Shown: positions 33,762 to 42,655, counted from the first letter of the stretch. The stretch is DNA of 64,000 nucleotides from Paenibacillus terrigena DSM 21567 (GCF_000374845.1 NZ_KB895414.1:620001-684000); one strand, 5' to 3'. Numbers and translations: made by a program. Notes: a model not told the origin generated them from the letters alone.

Positions 33762-34808
33762 ATGATGGGAAGAAATCAACAAAGGCTGGGTACCATGGCT
33801 GTAGCCGTAGCTACCAGTCTTACTTTATTGCTTGGCAGTACGCCTATGTTCGCAGCACCAACATCCTTCGGGAAATGGGCTAGCCGTACGCAAACGCTAT
33901 CTGTCTCTAGTAGTGCAGATTTATCGGCTTGGTCTAGTGGAGCATCCAAATGGAAGAATTCCTCGAATTTCCAGGTGACTGCGAAATTGGGTGTGGATGC
34001 AACGTATTATGCGACAGATCTTTATAATGCAAATGTAGATTGGGATGGAAATGCCTCCTATTCCACGTTGAGCGGCACGATTACAAAGGCGACATTGAAC
34101 TTGAATACATACTTCACGAATCAAACGAAATATACGAGCAGTATCAAAGCAGGAGTTGCAGCGCATGAAATCGGACATTCCTTGGGCCTCAATCATACGT
34201 CCGTCGTGGAGACTTCTTCGATCATGAATCCATATACCTTTACAAGCACGGGTTCCCTGAACAGACCACTCTCGCCGGCTTCCTCCGATATTTCCGTGGT
34301 GAACGGTCTATATCCGGCATTTTTCATGAACAATCCGCCAGAAGAACAACCAGCAGCTGGCGCTGATAGCGAAGAAGTAATCCATATGCATCCTTCATGG
34401 GCTATCTATTATGCGAACGAAGCAGAACTTGCTGCGGCTGCAGATCTTGTCGTCCGTGGAAAAGTAGTGGAATCCGGTCAGAGTTTCTTCCGCCAAGGCG
34501 ATGCAACGTCCTATGCAACATTGAGTCAAATCGATGTTCTTGATATTGTTAAAGGCGATGCTGCCCAAGTGGACAGTTCGATTACAGTAACGCAAATGGG
34601 AGGAGACTTCGGGAATCTCAAAGTACAGGCAGATGGTTCTACCTTGCTGAATCAAGAGCAAGATGTTGTCTTGTTCCTTCGCGACAATGGGGACGGCACC
34701 TATCGTCCAATTAACCAGGATGATGGCATTTATGTCAGCACAGGCGGGGTATTCCAGAATATCTCGAACGCGAACACGCTCCATTTCTCCAGCTTAACAG
34801 AGCAGTAA
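33762..34808 (+). CDS. Secreted matrixin-like (M10) zinc metalloprotease with C-terminal accessory domain
   Basis: 348 residues from ATG 33762 with TAGGAGG 6 bases before; the open frame upstream to 33642 is unlikely to be coding. A signal peptide (about 1-31, ending MFAA) precedes a metzincin catalytic domain with zinc ligands H135-E-x-x-H139-x-x-x-x-x-H145 (HEIGHSLGLNH) and Met-turn SSIMNP (M155). Residues about 208-348 form a second domain (PSWAIYYANEAELAAAADLVV, TQMGGDFGNLKV, YRPINQDDGIYV) that recurs as the whole of the neighbouring lipoprotein. Extracellular; substrate unknown. Confidence 0.92.
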   Translation: MMGRNQQRLGTMAVAVATSLTLLLGSTPMFAAPTSFGKWASRTQTLSVSSSADLSAWSSGASKWKNSSNFQVTAKLGVDATYYATDLYNANVDWDGNASYSTLSGTITKATLNLNTYFTNQTKYTSSIKAGVAAHEIGHSLGLNHTSVVETSSIMNPYTFTSTGSLNRPLSPASSDISVVNGLYPAFFMNNPPEEQPAAGADSEEVIHMHPSWAIYYANEAELAAAADLVVRGKVVESGQSFFRQGDATSYATLSQIDVLDIVKGDAAQVDSSITVTQMGGDFGNLKVQADGSTLLNQEQDVVLFLRDNGDGTYRPINQDDGIYVSTGGVFQNISNANTLHFSSLTEQ

Positions 34809-34823
34809 AATCGACAAGATCAG

Positions 34824-34860
34824 CGATCCCTCTACAATAAAGGGGTCGTTTTATTTTATT
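34824..34860 (+). terminator. Terminator after the metalloprotease gene
   Basis: CGATCCCT pairs with AGGGGTCG and is followed by TTTTATTTTATT, 16 bases after the stop. Confidence 0.7.
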
Positions 34861-34928
34861 ACCTGTCTTGATGCAAGTGAAACATTATGCTCTTGGAAGC
34901 CGTCTTTAGGGATGGAGGTGGTGGGAAA

Positions 34929-35504
34929 ATGAAGAAAATGATCATGATATTGGGTGTCTTATTCCTCACAGCATGCTCATTTCGAAGTGAAATGGATCCC
35001 GTACAACTACATATCCCCCATTCCACGACCTCTTCCGAGGCACCAACAACGTCAATCATCAAAGAGATTGAGACCTTGTATCTAAACCCATCGTGGCCTG
35101 TCTTTTATAAAGATGAAAATGAGCTGGAAGCTGCCGCAGACCTTGTCATTCGTGGAAAGGTAGCGTATCGGGTCAACAACTCATTCGTTGAAAACAATAT
35201 TTCTACGTATCTCACCAATACACAAGTCATAATTCTTGATGTGATCAAAGAAGACTCCAGTCCCGTTAACGACACAATTATCGTCTCTCAAATGGGTGGA
35301 ACGTTCGGGAACCTCCACGTGGTCTCAGCTGCTACTGTTTTACTCACAGAAAATCAAGAAGTTGTGCTATTCCTGCACAAAACTAGCGAAGGCGTGTATC
35401 GACCGATCAATGAAGATGATGGCGTCTATGTCAAAGCAGGAGACGTATTCCAAAATATTGCGACGAAAAGCATACTACGTACGGATTATTACACAATACA
35501 ATAA
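34929..35504 (+). CDS. Lipoprotein made of the metalloprotease's C-terminal domain
   Basis: 191 residues from ATG 34929 (GGATGGAGGTGGTGGG upstream). The lipoprotein signal ends FLTAC (Cys16). After a Ser/Thr linker, residues about 50-190 align throughout with residues 208-348 of the upstream protease: PSWPVFYKDENELEAAADLVI, SQMGGTFGNLHV, YRPINEDDGVYVKAGDVFQNI. It has its own start and follows a terminator, so is probably transcribed separately. It could be an inhibitor, a receptor or a processed partner of the protease; this is inference from the shared domain only. Confidence 0.85.
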   Translation: MKKMIMILGVLFLTACSFRSEMDPVQLHIPHSTTSSEAPTTSIIKEIETLYLNPSWPVFYKDENELEAAADLVIRGKVAYRVNNSFVENNISTYLTNTQVIILDVIKEDSSPVNDTIIVSQMGGTFGNLHVVSAATVLLTENQEVVLFLHKTSEGVYRPINEDDGVYVKAGDVFQNIATKSILRTDYYTIQ

Positions 35505-35514
35505 CACATTCGAA

Positions 35515-35553
35515 AAAGAGCAGTTCCCATGATTCATCTTGGGACTGCTCTTT
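35515..35553. terminator. Bidirectional terminator
   Basis: AAAGAGCAGTTCCCA pairs with TGGGACTGCTCTTT, between the lipoprotein and the convergent TetR gene. Confidence 0.8.
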
Positions 35554-35556
35554 ACT

Positions 35557-36174
35557 CTATCCTACAATCACAACCTGTGTCGGACCTAACATATGCAGCC
35601 GCTTAAGCTGCAAGGCCATATAAGCAGGTGTATACGGCATCCCCGCTTCGAGCCAATACGTGATAAGACCCAAATGAGCCGATGTTGCGTAACGAGCGAC
35701 CAACTCCATCGGAGTCTTGGGCATCGCCTGCGAATCGGCTTCCGCGAGCTGTAGACGATGATAGAAGGATTCGCGAATTATCTGCTCCATGCGTCCGGCG
35801 AAGCCCGGGATTCCTTTATCACTTAACATTAGACGATAGAAGGCTGCATGTTCTGCAATGTGCTCGAACAAGCGAATGAAAGAGCTTGGCGGGATTTCCG
35901 GATCTAAGGATAAATCCTCGAACGCAAAGCTCGATGGTAGTGAAATCGCAGCGAAAAATTCCTCCATACGATTCCTTACGATTTTGTCGAGCAACTCGTA
36001 TTTGTCCACATAGTGGCGATAAAATGTAGCTCGGTTAATCTCCGCATGCTGCGTAATATCTCGCACGGTGACATGCTCGAATCCCTTCTCATTCATGAGC
36101 ACGATCATCGCGTCCGAAATAACGAGAAGTGTACGCTTGATTCGCGGATCGATCTGTTCTTGGTCATGCGACAT
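35557..36174 (-). CDS. TetR-family transcriptional regulator
   Basis: 205 residues from ATG 36174, with AGGGAGAG 6 bases upstream inside the longer open frame. The HTH is VTVRDITQHAEINRATFYRHYVDKYELLDKIV; the C-terminal domain (IPGFAGRMEQIIRESFYHRL, HLGLITYWLEAGMPYTP) is of the TetR_C_7/YxbF-like type. It is divergent from an MFS exporter gene, and palindromes in the shared promoter region suggest it represses both itself and the exporter. Confidence 0.93.
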   Translation of the reverse strand: MSHDQEQIDPRIKRTLLVISDAMIVLMNEKGFEHVTVRDITQHAEINRATFYRHYVDKYELLDKIVRNRMEEFFAAISLPSSFAFEDLSLDPEIPPSSFIRLFEHIAEHAAFYRLMLSDKGIPGFAGRMEQIIRESFYHRLQLAEADSQAMPKTPMELVARYATSAHLGLITYWLEAGMPYTPAYMALQLKRLHMLGPTQVVIVG

Positions 36175-36227
36175 ATACGTCTCTCCCTGTCTCATTTTTT
36201 ATCGATCTACAACATGGGGCCCTATTG

Positions 36228-36243
36228 TGTTGTTTAAGCAACA
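36228..36243. promoter_or_regulatory. Palindrome, possible TetR operator 1
   Basis: TGTTG, six bases, CAACA; it lies 54 bases upstream of the tetR start and shares the GTTGC/GCAAC core with the site at 36313. Confidence 0.45.
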
Positions 36244-36312
36244 GGCACCTCCATATTGTCGGTTGCGAGTCCCTTCTTTGCGCTTTATTATAAACAACAC
36301 AACATCGCAAAA

Positions 36313-36327
36313 GCAACATAGTGTTGC
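36313..36327. promoter_or_regulatory. Palindrome, possible TetR operator 2
   Basis: GCAACATAGTGTTGC, a perfect 6-3-6 palindrome 29 bases before the MFS start, placed to block its promoter or early elongation. Confidence 0.5.
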
Positions 36328-36355
36328 ATTATAAAGAAAGAAGGTGTCTTCACAC

Positions 36356-37873
36356 GTGTCCGTAACCAAACAAAACACAACGCTCATTACGACTGGGTTA
36401 TTATTTGGCTTGGTACTCGCTTCCATCGACCAGACGATTGTAGCAACAGCCATGCCAACCATTGCAAAGGGATTGGGCGGGCTATCGCTCTATAGTTGGG
36501 TTTTTGCCATCTATATGCTCGCTTCGACGACCACGATGCCGATCTACGGGAAGCTAGCGGATCTATTCGGGCGACGTAAGATGTATCTCATTGGACTTAC
36601 CATTTTCCTTATCGGCTCCCTCTTATGCGGGTTCGCAACCACGATGATGGAACTCGTTCTATACCGCGGAGTTCAGGGGCTTGGTGCTGGAGCTTTAATG
36701 CCGCTATCTATGACCATTGCTGCAGATATCTTCCCTCCGGAACGTCGTGGAAAATTTATGGGTTTATTCGGGACGGTCTTCGCCATCTCCAGCATCATCG
36801 GCCCGACACTCGGAGGTGCCTTGGTGGATTACGTCCACTGGAGCTGGATCTTCTTCATCAATCTTCCGCTGGGACTTATGGCGATCTTCTTCATTCGCAT
36901 CGGATTGACCGATAATCGAACGGCTGAAGGGAAACGCGCCATAGATTGGCTTGGGGCGATTACTCTAACCAGTGCAATCATCTCCATCCTCTTGGCCCTT
37001 GTACTGGGTGATCCCAGTCAGAACACAAGCTATACCTCTATTATCGCACTATTTGTCTTAGGAGGACTGCTGCTCGGAGCCTTCGTCTTCATCGAATCCC
37101 GGGCCCAAGAACCGATCATCCCTCTACATTTATTCCGGATTCGAGAGATTTCATTCGGCAGTATGATTGGCTTCTGTATGAGCGCAGCGATGTTCGGCGC
37201 CATTGCGTATATTCCATTGTTCGTACAGGGGGTGATCGGCGTAAGTCCCACGATGGCGGGCTACATTCTAACCCCGTTGATGTTATCTACGGTTGTCACT
37301 TCAACGACGAGCGGACGAATGATGCAGCGATTCTCCTATCGCACGATTCTAGTCGGCAGCCTCATCACCATGATGACGGGATTTGGTCTGATGGCGAGCA
37401 TGGATGTGCATACGTCCATAACGGAAATCATGGTCTACATGATCATCACAGGCCTTGGTATGGGTGCCGTGTACCCGACGCTCGGTACAGCAGCTGCGGG
37501 TGCAGTCGACTGGAACCACCGCGGCGTTGCGACCTCGTCATCGCAATTTTTCCGTTCTATTGGCGGTACGATTGGAGTAAGCATCCTCGGCAGCATGCTA
37601 ACCGAACGAATGACTGCGGGTCTTGGCAATTTGCGTACCGAACTGCCTACAGCCTCAGACGGTACGTTATCTCTGCTTACAAACCCGCAGACACTGCTCG
37701 ATCAAGAAATCCGTTCAATTCTGCCTCACGACGCCTTACTTAGCCTTCAACGTGTATTCAGCCATGCGTTACATGATATATTTATCGTCGCTGTTCTTTT
37801 TATTGGTTTTGCGCTGCTCGCCAGCTTCCTCATCGGAAGAGCTCGAATGATTCAGCCGTCGAAGAACGCATGA
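36356..37873 (+). CDS. MFS multidrug exporter, DHA2 (14-TMS, EmrB/QacA) family
   Basis: 505 residues; GTG 36356 is preferred because GAAAGAAGG lies 11 bases upstream, though GTG 36344 is in frame. Fourteen predicted helices. Motif A is GKLADLFGRRKMYLIG, motif B is LYRGVQGLGAGALMP and motif C is GPTLGGALVDYVHWSWIFFINLPLG, diagnostic of proton-driven drug exporters. D in SIDQTIVATAMPTIA is the helix-1 D1 motif. Divergent from a TetR regulator, the usual arrangement for inducible efflux. Confidence 0.95.
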   Translation: MSVTKQNTTLITTGLLFGLVLASIDQTIVATAMPTIAKGLGGLSLYSWVFAIYMLASTTTMPIYGKLADLFGRRKMYLIGLTIFLIGSLLCGFATTMMELVLYRGVQGLGAGALMPLSMTIAADIFPPERRGKFMGLFGTVFAISSIIGPTLGGALVDYVHWSWIFFINLPLGLMAIFFIRIGLTDNRTAEGKRAIDWLGAITLTSAIISILLALVLGDPSQNTSYTSIIALFVLGGLLLGAFVFIESRAQEPIIPLHLFRIREISFGSMIGFCMSAAMFGAIAYIPLFVQGVIGVSPTMAGYILTPLMLSTVVTSTTSGRMMQRFSYRTILVGSLITMMTGFGLMASMDVHTSITEIMVYMIITGLGMGAVYPTLGTAAAGAVDWNHRGVATSSSQFFRSIGGTIGVSILGSMLTERMTAGLGNLRTELPTASDGTLSLLTNPQTLLDQEIRSILPHDALLSLQRVFSHALHDIFIVAVLFIGFALLASFLIGRARMIQPSKNA

Positions 37874-37900
37874 TAGGCATACGAATCATGAATATAACAA

Positions 37901-37938
37901 AGGGAGCCGCAGCTAAGCCGCGACTCCCTTATCTTTTT
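37901..37938. terminator. Bidirectional terminator between MFS and DinB genes
   Basis: AGGGAGCCGC pairs with CGACTCCCTT allowing a mismatch, followed by ATCTTTTTT on the plus strand. Confidence 0.7.
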
Positions 37939-38441
37939 TACTTGGAATACCAATACAGCGCATATTCGGTCATGACCGACGGAAGTCCTTGGTCACGAAG
38001 CATAGTTGAGATATTGCCGCGATGATAGGTGCCATGATTAACCACCTGCAGAATCACTTCCCCATAACTGACATCCTTCACACCGGTATACGGGTTATCA
38101 AGTACAAATGTCTGATTTAGATCTTCACAAGTCTTGAAAAAATCCCGATATCCTTCAGCCAGCGCCTCGAACGCGGCTTCTAGCTCATCCAATGACTTCG
38201 CCTCGACTTGCTCGGTCAACGCTCGCGCCTCGTGCCCGGAATCGCGCATGTTCTTCCCAATAACAATACCTAGCCAGTTGGTATCCACAATGTAGATATG
38301 CGGCATCGCCTTGGAGATCGATGAGAATGAGCTCTGTACTTCCTTGGTGTATACATCATGAGGAATCTCCTTCAGTCGCTGGATCATTGTTCGATTTGCC
38401 CACACATGGAATTCGAACATTTCAATCGCATGGTGTGTCAT
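37938..38441 (-). CDS. DinB/YfiT-family metalloenzyme-like protein
   Basis: 167 residues from ATG 38441, where GGAGTG lies 9 bases upstream and homology begins (THHAIEMFEFHVWANRTMIQRLKEIP); the frame extends back to 38579 without a good start. Four-helix DinB fold, with the C-terminal metal-binding pattern QVVNHGTYHRGNISTMLRDQG (two His); the third ligand is probably H13 in the N-terminal helix. DinB-like proteins include bacillithiol-dependent transferases. Downstream of a truncated paralog on the same strand. Confidence 0.88.
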   Translation of the reverse strand: MTHHAIEMFEFHVWANRTMIQRLKEIPHDVYTKEVQSSFSSISKAMPHIYIVDTNWLGIVIGKNMRDSGHEARALTEQVEAKSLDELEAAFEALAEGYRDFFKTCEDLNQTFVLDNPYTGVKDVSYGEVILQVVNHGTYHRGNISTMLRDQGLPSVMTEYALYWYSK

Positions 38442-38469
38442 CGTTATACACTCCTCTATGTTTGATTCC

Positions 38470-38676
38470 CTACATCCATTGTACAAGCCCGCCTTCCCAT
38501 CTATGCTGCCAAATGATCGTTGCAGGTTCCGTCGCCCGGACCGCCGTACGAAGTGGAACTTTATAATGCTCATTCGCATGTTCTTGCGTTGTTTTCGGCT
38601 GATCGATAAATCGGTTTTTTGTTACTGTGTTTGCCCATACGTGATAATCATACAATTCCATCATTTGATGCGTCAT
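38470..38676 (-). pseudogene. DinB N-terminal fragment
   Basis: A 68-residue frame starting MTHQMMELYDYHVWANTV, closely resembling the first helix of the intact DinB protein downstream (MTHHAIEMFEFHVWANRT). After about residue 20 the similarity is lost and no metal ligands follow. GGGGAG lies upstream of the ATG. It is best read as the remnant of a tandem DinB duplicate after deletion, although a short expressed peptide cannot be excluded. Confidence 0.55.
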
Positions 38677-38744
38677 AGTCCATAACTCCCCTGTCTGTTT
38701 TGTTCATAGACGCATCATAAGCTAGAAAGTCTGACAACACATTG

Positions 38745-39665
38745 TCATACTTCCTGATAAGTATGTAACATTTTCTCCAGTATTTCCTTCACCTGCATCC
38801 GAATCTCGAGCGGCTCAACAACGCGTATCTTATCGCCAAAGCTCAAGATGATCGGCATAAGCCAACCCAGGCCTGATGCATCGCTAAGATTGATCGTAAT
38901 CAGGAGGGTGCCATCCTCTAAGAACGTACGCTCATCATCATAGAATTGATCCAAGGCTCTCGCCAGTCCATCCACCGTCACATGCAACTTCACCGCGATT
39001 CCTTCATTGTTCGCATTCGCTTGCGTCCCTTGGTCATCCTCTGAATTCGGCAGCTCCTGATGAGGCTTGAAGTGCTCCGTCATCATTCGCAATGCACCCA
39101 TCCGGGTGACTTTGAACTCCCTGTAGTCATTCCGTAATCGACAATAGCCGTAAATATACCAAGTCCGGTATTTATACATAAGTTGAATGGGCTCGACGAC
39201 ACGGTTCACACGTTCATTCTTCGCGCTAATGTATTCGAACCGCACGACGCGATGCTCCGTAATCGCTGTCCGCAATAGCTGAAGCGTCTCGCGATACGGC
39301 CAACTGCTAATATCCATCGTGACGCTCGGAGATTTCTGATCGTTCTGAAGCGTCTGCAACTTGTTGATGGTCTCTTGCGCACGGTCATCCGAGAATACGG
39401 TGGACATGCTGTTCAAGATCGTAATCAACGTGCCGACGTCGTACGAACCCAGCAGGCTCCGATCCATTTTGTATTCCTCAATAATCCCATAACCGCCATT
39501 CACGCCTTGATACGACACAACCGGTATTCCCGCAGCGCAAATCGTCTCGATGTCCCGGTAAATCGTTCGTTGGGAGACGTTGTATTTCTCTGCAAGGGCT
39601 GTCGCCGAGACAACCTCATTACTCAGCAGCATGTAGATCATGGAGATTAAACGTTCTAACTTCAT
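38745..39665 (-). CDS. WYL-domain transcriptional regulator (YafY/DeoR-like)
   Basis: 306 residues from ATG 39665 with GGGGGACC 6 bases upstream. N-terminal winged helix (SNEVVSATALAEKYNVSQRTIYRDIETICAAGIPVVS), central WYL domain (HRVVRFEYISAKNERVNRVVEPIQLMYKYRTWYIYGYC) and a WCX-type C-terminus. WYL regulators respond to ligands bound in the SH3-like fold. It is adjacent to DinB genes, a frequent neighbour pair in Bacillales, so DinB may be its target; inference only. Confidence 0.92.
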   Translation of the reverse strand: MKLERLISMIYMLLSNEVVSATALAEKYNVSQRTIYRDIETICAAGIPVVSYQGVNGGYGIIEEYKMDRSLLGSYDVGTLITILNSMSTVFSDDRAQETINKLQTLQNDQKSPSVTMDISSWPYRETLQLLRTAITEHRVVRFEYISAKNERVNRVVEPIQLMYKYRTWYIYGYCRLRNDYREFKVTRMGALRMMTEHFKPHQELPNSEDDQGTQANANNEGIAVKLHVTVDGLARALDQFYDDERTFLEDGTLLITINLSDASGLGWLMPIILSFGDKIRVVEPLEIRMQVKEILEKMLHTYQEV

Positions 39666-39728
39666 GAAGGTCCCCCAATCGTTCATTATCTGTTATATTA
39701 TACCAATTACATTCACACAACGGTAAGA

Positions 39729-41183
39729 CTATTCATTCTTCCTATTCAAAATATTCGCTAAAATACGTATCCCTGTCTCCATCTGGTCCATTGAGGCGTA
39801 GGCATAAGACAAACGAATATGCTGCGAATCTGCTCGATCATACAAATGACCGGGATTGAGCAGCACCCCTTGTGCTAAAGCTTTATCGAAAAAGGCTTTC
39901 ATTGAAAAATCAATCGTAATGCGCAGCCAAATATAGAATCCACCAGTTGGCGCCTCCCAAGAGGTCACATCGGATAAATGGGCCGCGAGCAGCCGCAGCA
40001 TATGATCTCGCCGCACACGCAGTGAAGCTCGAACCTGTTCCAGATGCTTCGCATAAAATCCACCCTCAAGCCACGCCGTCACCGCCCACTGCGACAATGA
40101 GCTCGCACCGTAGTCCATCTGCATCTTCAGATCGGCAAGCCGATGAATCACCGCTTCCGGACCGATGATCCAACCGATGCGCAGACCCGCACTAAGCGTC
40201 TTGGACATGCTCCCTAGATAGAGTACAGTGCCGCTGTGATCTCGTGACTTGAGCGGCGGCGGCGCTTCTGCATCCAGCCACAGATCCCGGTACACATCGT
40301 CTTCGATGATCGGCAGCTGCCGTTGTAGACACAGCTCATACAGCATTTCTCTTCTACGTTCTGACATCACCCTACCTGTCGGATTCTGAAAGCTCGGGAT
40401 GGTATAGAGAATGGAGCCACGACCCGCTTCCGTATAGTGCCTGATCGGATCAAGTCTGACACCTTCATCATCGAGCGGCAAGGAAGCTAGCTCCATCCCG
40501 GCCGATTGGAACACGTGCAGCGACTGGAGGTAGGAAGGGTTCTCCGTCAGTACCGCAGACCCTCTCAGCAGCAGTCCCATCGAGATCAGCTGCAGCGCTT
40601 GGAGTGCACCCGAGACGATCAGAATCGATGATGGGGATGCCTCAATGCCGTGCTGCTGCACATATCGGCTGATCTGCACGCGAAGCTCGTACAATCCTTT
40701 TGGCTCCGCATAGCCAAGATCCGTCATATGATCAGGGATGGTACGCAGAACTTCCCTCATCATCTCCTGCGGGAAAAATTCAGGAGACGGCTCCCCCGTG
40801 CCTAGACGAATGATACCTGGAATGAATTCTGCGTGATTAATCTCTTGAATCGTTGGCAGATTGGGCTCATGAATCCCAGCATTCATATATCGCTCCCAAT
40901 CCGGAGGAGTTGCCGATGCCATGAGGCTCCAGGTGTTGTTCACGACGACCGTCCCCCTGCCGCTGTTCCCTTGCAGGAGGCCATCGGCTACCAGTTCTGC
41001 AAAGGCGCTCACCACCGTACTTCGATTGACACCGAAACTCTTCGCCAGCGCACGTTCGGTCGGAATACGGCTCCCCACCGTCCATTCTCCTTGTGTAATT
41101 TTACTGCGGATATAATCAGTAATTTGCCGATAGAGCGGAACCCCATTCCCCCGAACAGGCTTCCAATCGGTATCGAATATCAT
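39729..41183 (-). CDS. MocR-type regulator (GntR HTH fused to PLP aminotransferase domain)
   Basis: 484 residues. N-terminal GntR HTH (VPLYRQITDYIRSKITQGEWTVGSRIPTERALAKSFGVNRSTVV) joined to a fold-type I aminotransferase-like domain with the PLP lysine in LGSMSKTLSAGLRIGWI, YTIPSFQNPTGRVMS and the aspartate of IIEDDVYRDL. MocR proteins use PLP and amino acids as effectors. It is divergent from a LysE-type exporter, so probably controls export of an amino acid. GAAAGGAGG upstream of the ATG. Confidence 0.94.
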   Translation of the reverse strand: MIFDTDWKPVRGNGVPLYRQITDYIRSKITQGEWTVGSRIPTERALAKSFGVNRSTVVSAFAELVADGLLQGNSGRGTVVVNNTWSLMASATPPDWERYMNAGIHEPNLPTIQEINHAEFIPGIIRLGTGEPSPEFFPQEMMREVLRTIPDHMTDLGYAEPKGLYELRVQISRYVQQHGIEASPSSILIVSGALQALQLISMGLLLRGSAVLTENPSYLQSLHVFQSAGMELASLPLDDEGVRLDPIRHYTEAGRGSILYTIPSFQNPTGRVMSERRREMLYELCLQRQLPIIEDDVYRDLWLDAEAPPPLKSRDHSGTVLYLGSMSKTLSAGLRIGWIIGPEAVIHRLADLKMQMDYGASSLSQWAVTAWLEGGFYAKHLEQVRASLRVRRDHMLRLLAAHLSDVTSWEAPTGGFYIWLRITIDFSMKAFFDKALAQGVLLNPGHLYDRADSQHIRLSYAYASMDQMETGIRILANILNRKNE

Positions 41184-41226
41184 TTCCGTAACGCCTCCTT
41201 TCCCACGTTCTATTCGCTGTTAACTT

Positions 41227-41246
41227 GGTTGGGTCCGAGCCCAACC
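41227..41246. promoter_or_regulatory. GC-rich palindrome between mocR and lysE-type genes
   Basis: GGTTGGG, six bases, CCCAACC, in the 117-base divergent region. It is a candidate MocR operator or a hairpin in the exporter's leader. Confidence 0.4.
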
Positions 41247-41300
41247 ATTTGGATGGAGACATGGATCCTGCTCCCCATTAGAATGGTTCATATATTATTA

Positions 41301-41930
41301 ATGAAATGGATATGTTGTTCGTTGTTGGCTTCATTTGTGCATGGATTTCTACTCGCACTAGGTCTTATTCTACCACTTGGCGTGCAGAATGTGTTCGTCT
41401 TCAATCAAGGGGCGCTGCAGCCCAAACTCCGGCATGCCTTGCCTGTGGTCATTACCGCTGCACTATGCGACACGCTCTTATTAACGCTCGCCATCCTTGG
41501 CGTCTCTGTCCTCATTCTAAGTGTTCCGCTGATCAAAAGTATACTATTAGTCACAGGAGTCCTCTTCCTGCTCTATATGGGTTATGTCACATGGCGCAGT
41601 CAGCCATCCGATCGACAAGGGCGTGAGGCGGAGTCTTATTCCGCTCGTAAGCAAATCACCTATGCTCTCTCCGTCTCCTTCCTGAATCCCCACGCACTCA
41701 TGGATACGGTAGGCGTTATCGGCTCCAGCTCACTAAGTTACTCCGGCACGGAGAAATGGGTCTTCGCCCTCTCCTGCATTCTGGTCTCTTGGGTATGGTT
41801 CTTCGCGCTCGCGCTTGCCGGGAGATTCATCGGCTCGCTAAGCTCCTCAGACCGATTCATTCGCTATCTGAACAAAATATCTGCATGCATCATTTGTGCT
41901 TCGGCGGTGCTCATGATCTATTTGTGGTAA
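41301..41930 (+). CDS. LysE/ArgO-family amino-acid exporter
   Basis: 209 residues if started at ATG 41301; in-frame ATGs at 41253 and 41283 are alternatives, none with a strong ribosome binding site. Six predicted helices. The family signature is GLILPLGVQNVFVFNQGA near the N-terminus, with SVSFLNPHALMDTVGVIGSSSL in the middle, closest to the ArgO/YisU arginine/lysine exporters. Divergent from the MocR regulator. Confidence 0.9.
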   Translation: MKWICCSLLASFVHGFLLALGLILPLGVQNVFVFNQGALQPKLRHALPVVITAALCDTLLLTLAILGVSVLILSVPLIKSILLVTGVLFLLYMGYVTWRSQPSDRQGREAESYSARKQITYALSVSFLNPHALMDTVGVIGSSSLSYSGTEKWVFALSCILVSWVWFFALALAGRFIGSLSSSDRFIRYLNKISACIICASAVLMIYLW

Positions 41931-42034
41931 CGTGCAGGGTAAGTAGGAATTTGCTGTTGACAGTAAATTCCTTTTGTTTTATCATCTCTTTTAAAGAATA
42001 TCTAATTAGATGAACATTAAATTTTATTGAGAGG

Positions 42035-42655
42035 ATGGATTCGCCTTCCATGCAATTAGATAAAGTCGTCCAGTATCACAAAGCCCTTGCTGACCCGACC
42101 CGAATTAAAATTCTCATCTTGCTCGCAGACGGAGAGCTGAACGGCCAGGTCCTAGCGGAGAAGCTAAGCGTTACCCCTGCGACCATTACACATCATGCGA
42201 GCAAACTACGTGAAGCCAGCCTTATTAACGAGCGCCGGGATAAGAACACGATCTATTTTTCATTAAATGATTATTTCATTAAGAACAGCGCGAGTGCGAC
42301 CGAAGCGCTCATCTATCGAAGAACGAATACCAAAGGAGAAACTGAAATGCTGGATGAACAACAGTTAAAAGCAAGAGACGCCGTCATTCGGAACTTCTTC
42401 ACCGAAGATGGCCGATTGAAGCATTTGCCAGGGCAATTGAAGAAGAAATTAATGGTCTTAGAGCATATGGTCTCGAAGCTGGACAAAGGGAAGAAATACA
42501 CCGAGCCGGAGATCAATGCATTTATTAAGACGTTCCATGAGGATTTTGCTACTATTCGAAGAGAATTTATTATGCATCAGTTCATGTTCCGGGAAAATGA
42601 AATCTATGAACTGAATCCAGCCGAGATGTGGGCGCGGTGGGAGAATTTATCTTAA
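42035..42655 (+). CDS. ArsR-type HTH regulator with DUF2087 domain
   Basis: 206 residues (ATG 42050 is an alternative start; neither has ideal spacing from GAGAGG). N-terminal ArsR winged helix (HKALADPTRIKILILLADGELNGQVLAEKLSVTPATITHHASKLREASLI), no Cys metal site. Residues about 105-200 are DUF2087 (RDAVIRNFFTEDGRLKHLPGQLKKKLMVLEHMVSKLD), often fused to such HTH domains in Bacillales. Target and signal unknown. First of four same-strand genes that may form a loose operon to 43798. Confidence 0.9.
   Translation: MDSPSMQLDKVVQYHKALADPTRIKILILLADGELNGQVLAEKLSVTPATITHHASKLREASLINERRDKNTIYFSLNDYFIKNSASATEALIYRRTNTKGETEMLDEQQLKARDAVIRNFFTEDGRLKHLPGQLKKKLMVLEHMVSKLDKGKKYTEPEINAFIKTFHEDFATIRREFIMHQFMFRENEIYELNPAEMWARWENLS

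Noticed and set aside
40833-41300. Long open frame extending the LysE-type exporter upstream by 156 codons.
   Set aside because: It overlaps mocR on the opposite strand, is not membrane-protein-like, and the family starts near MKWICCSLLASF.
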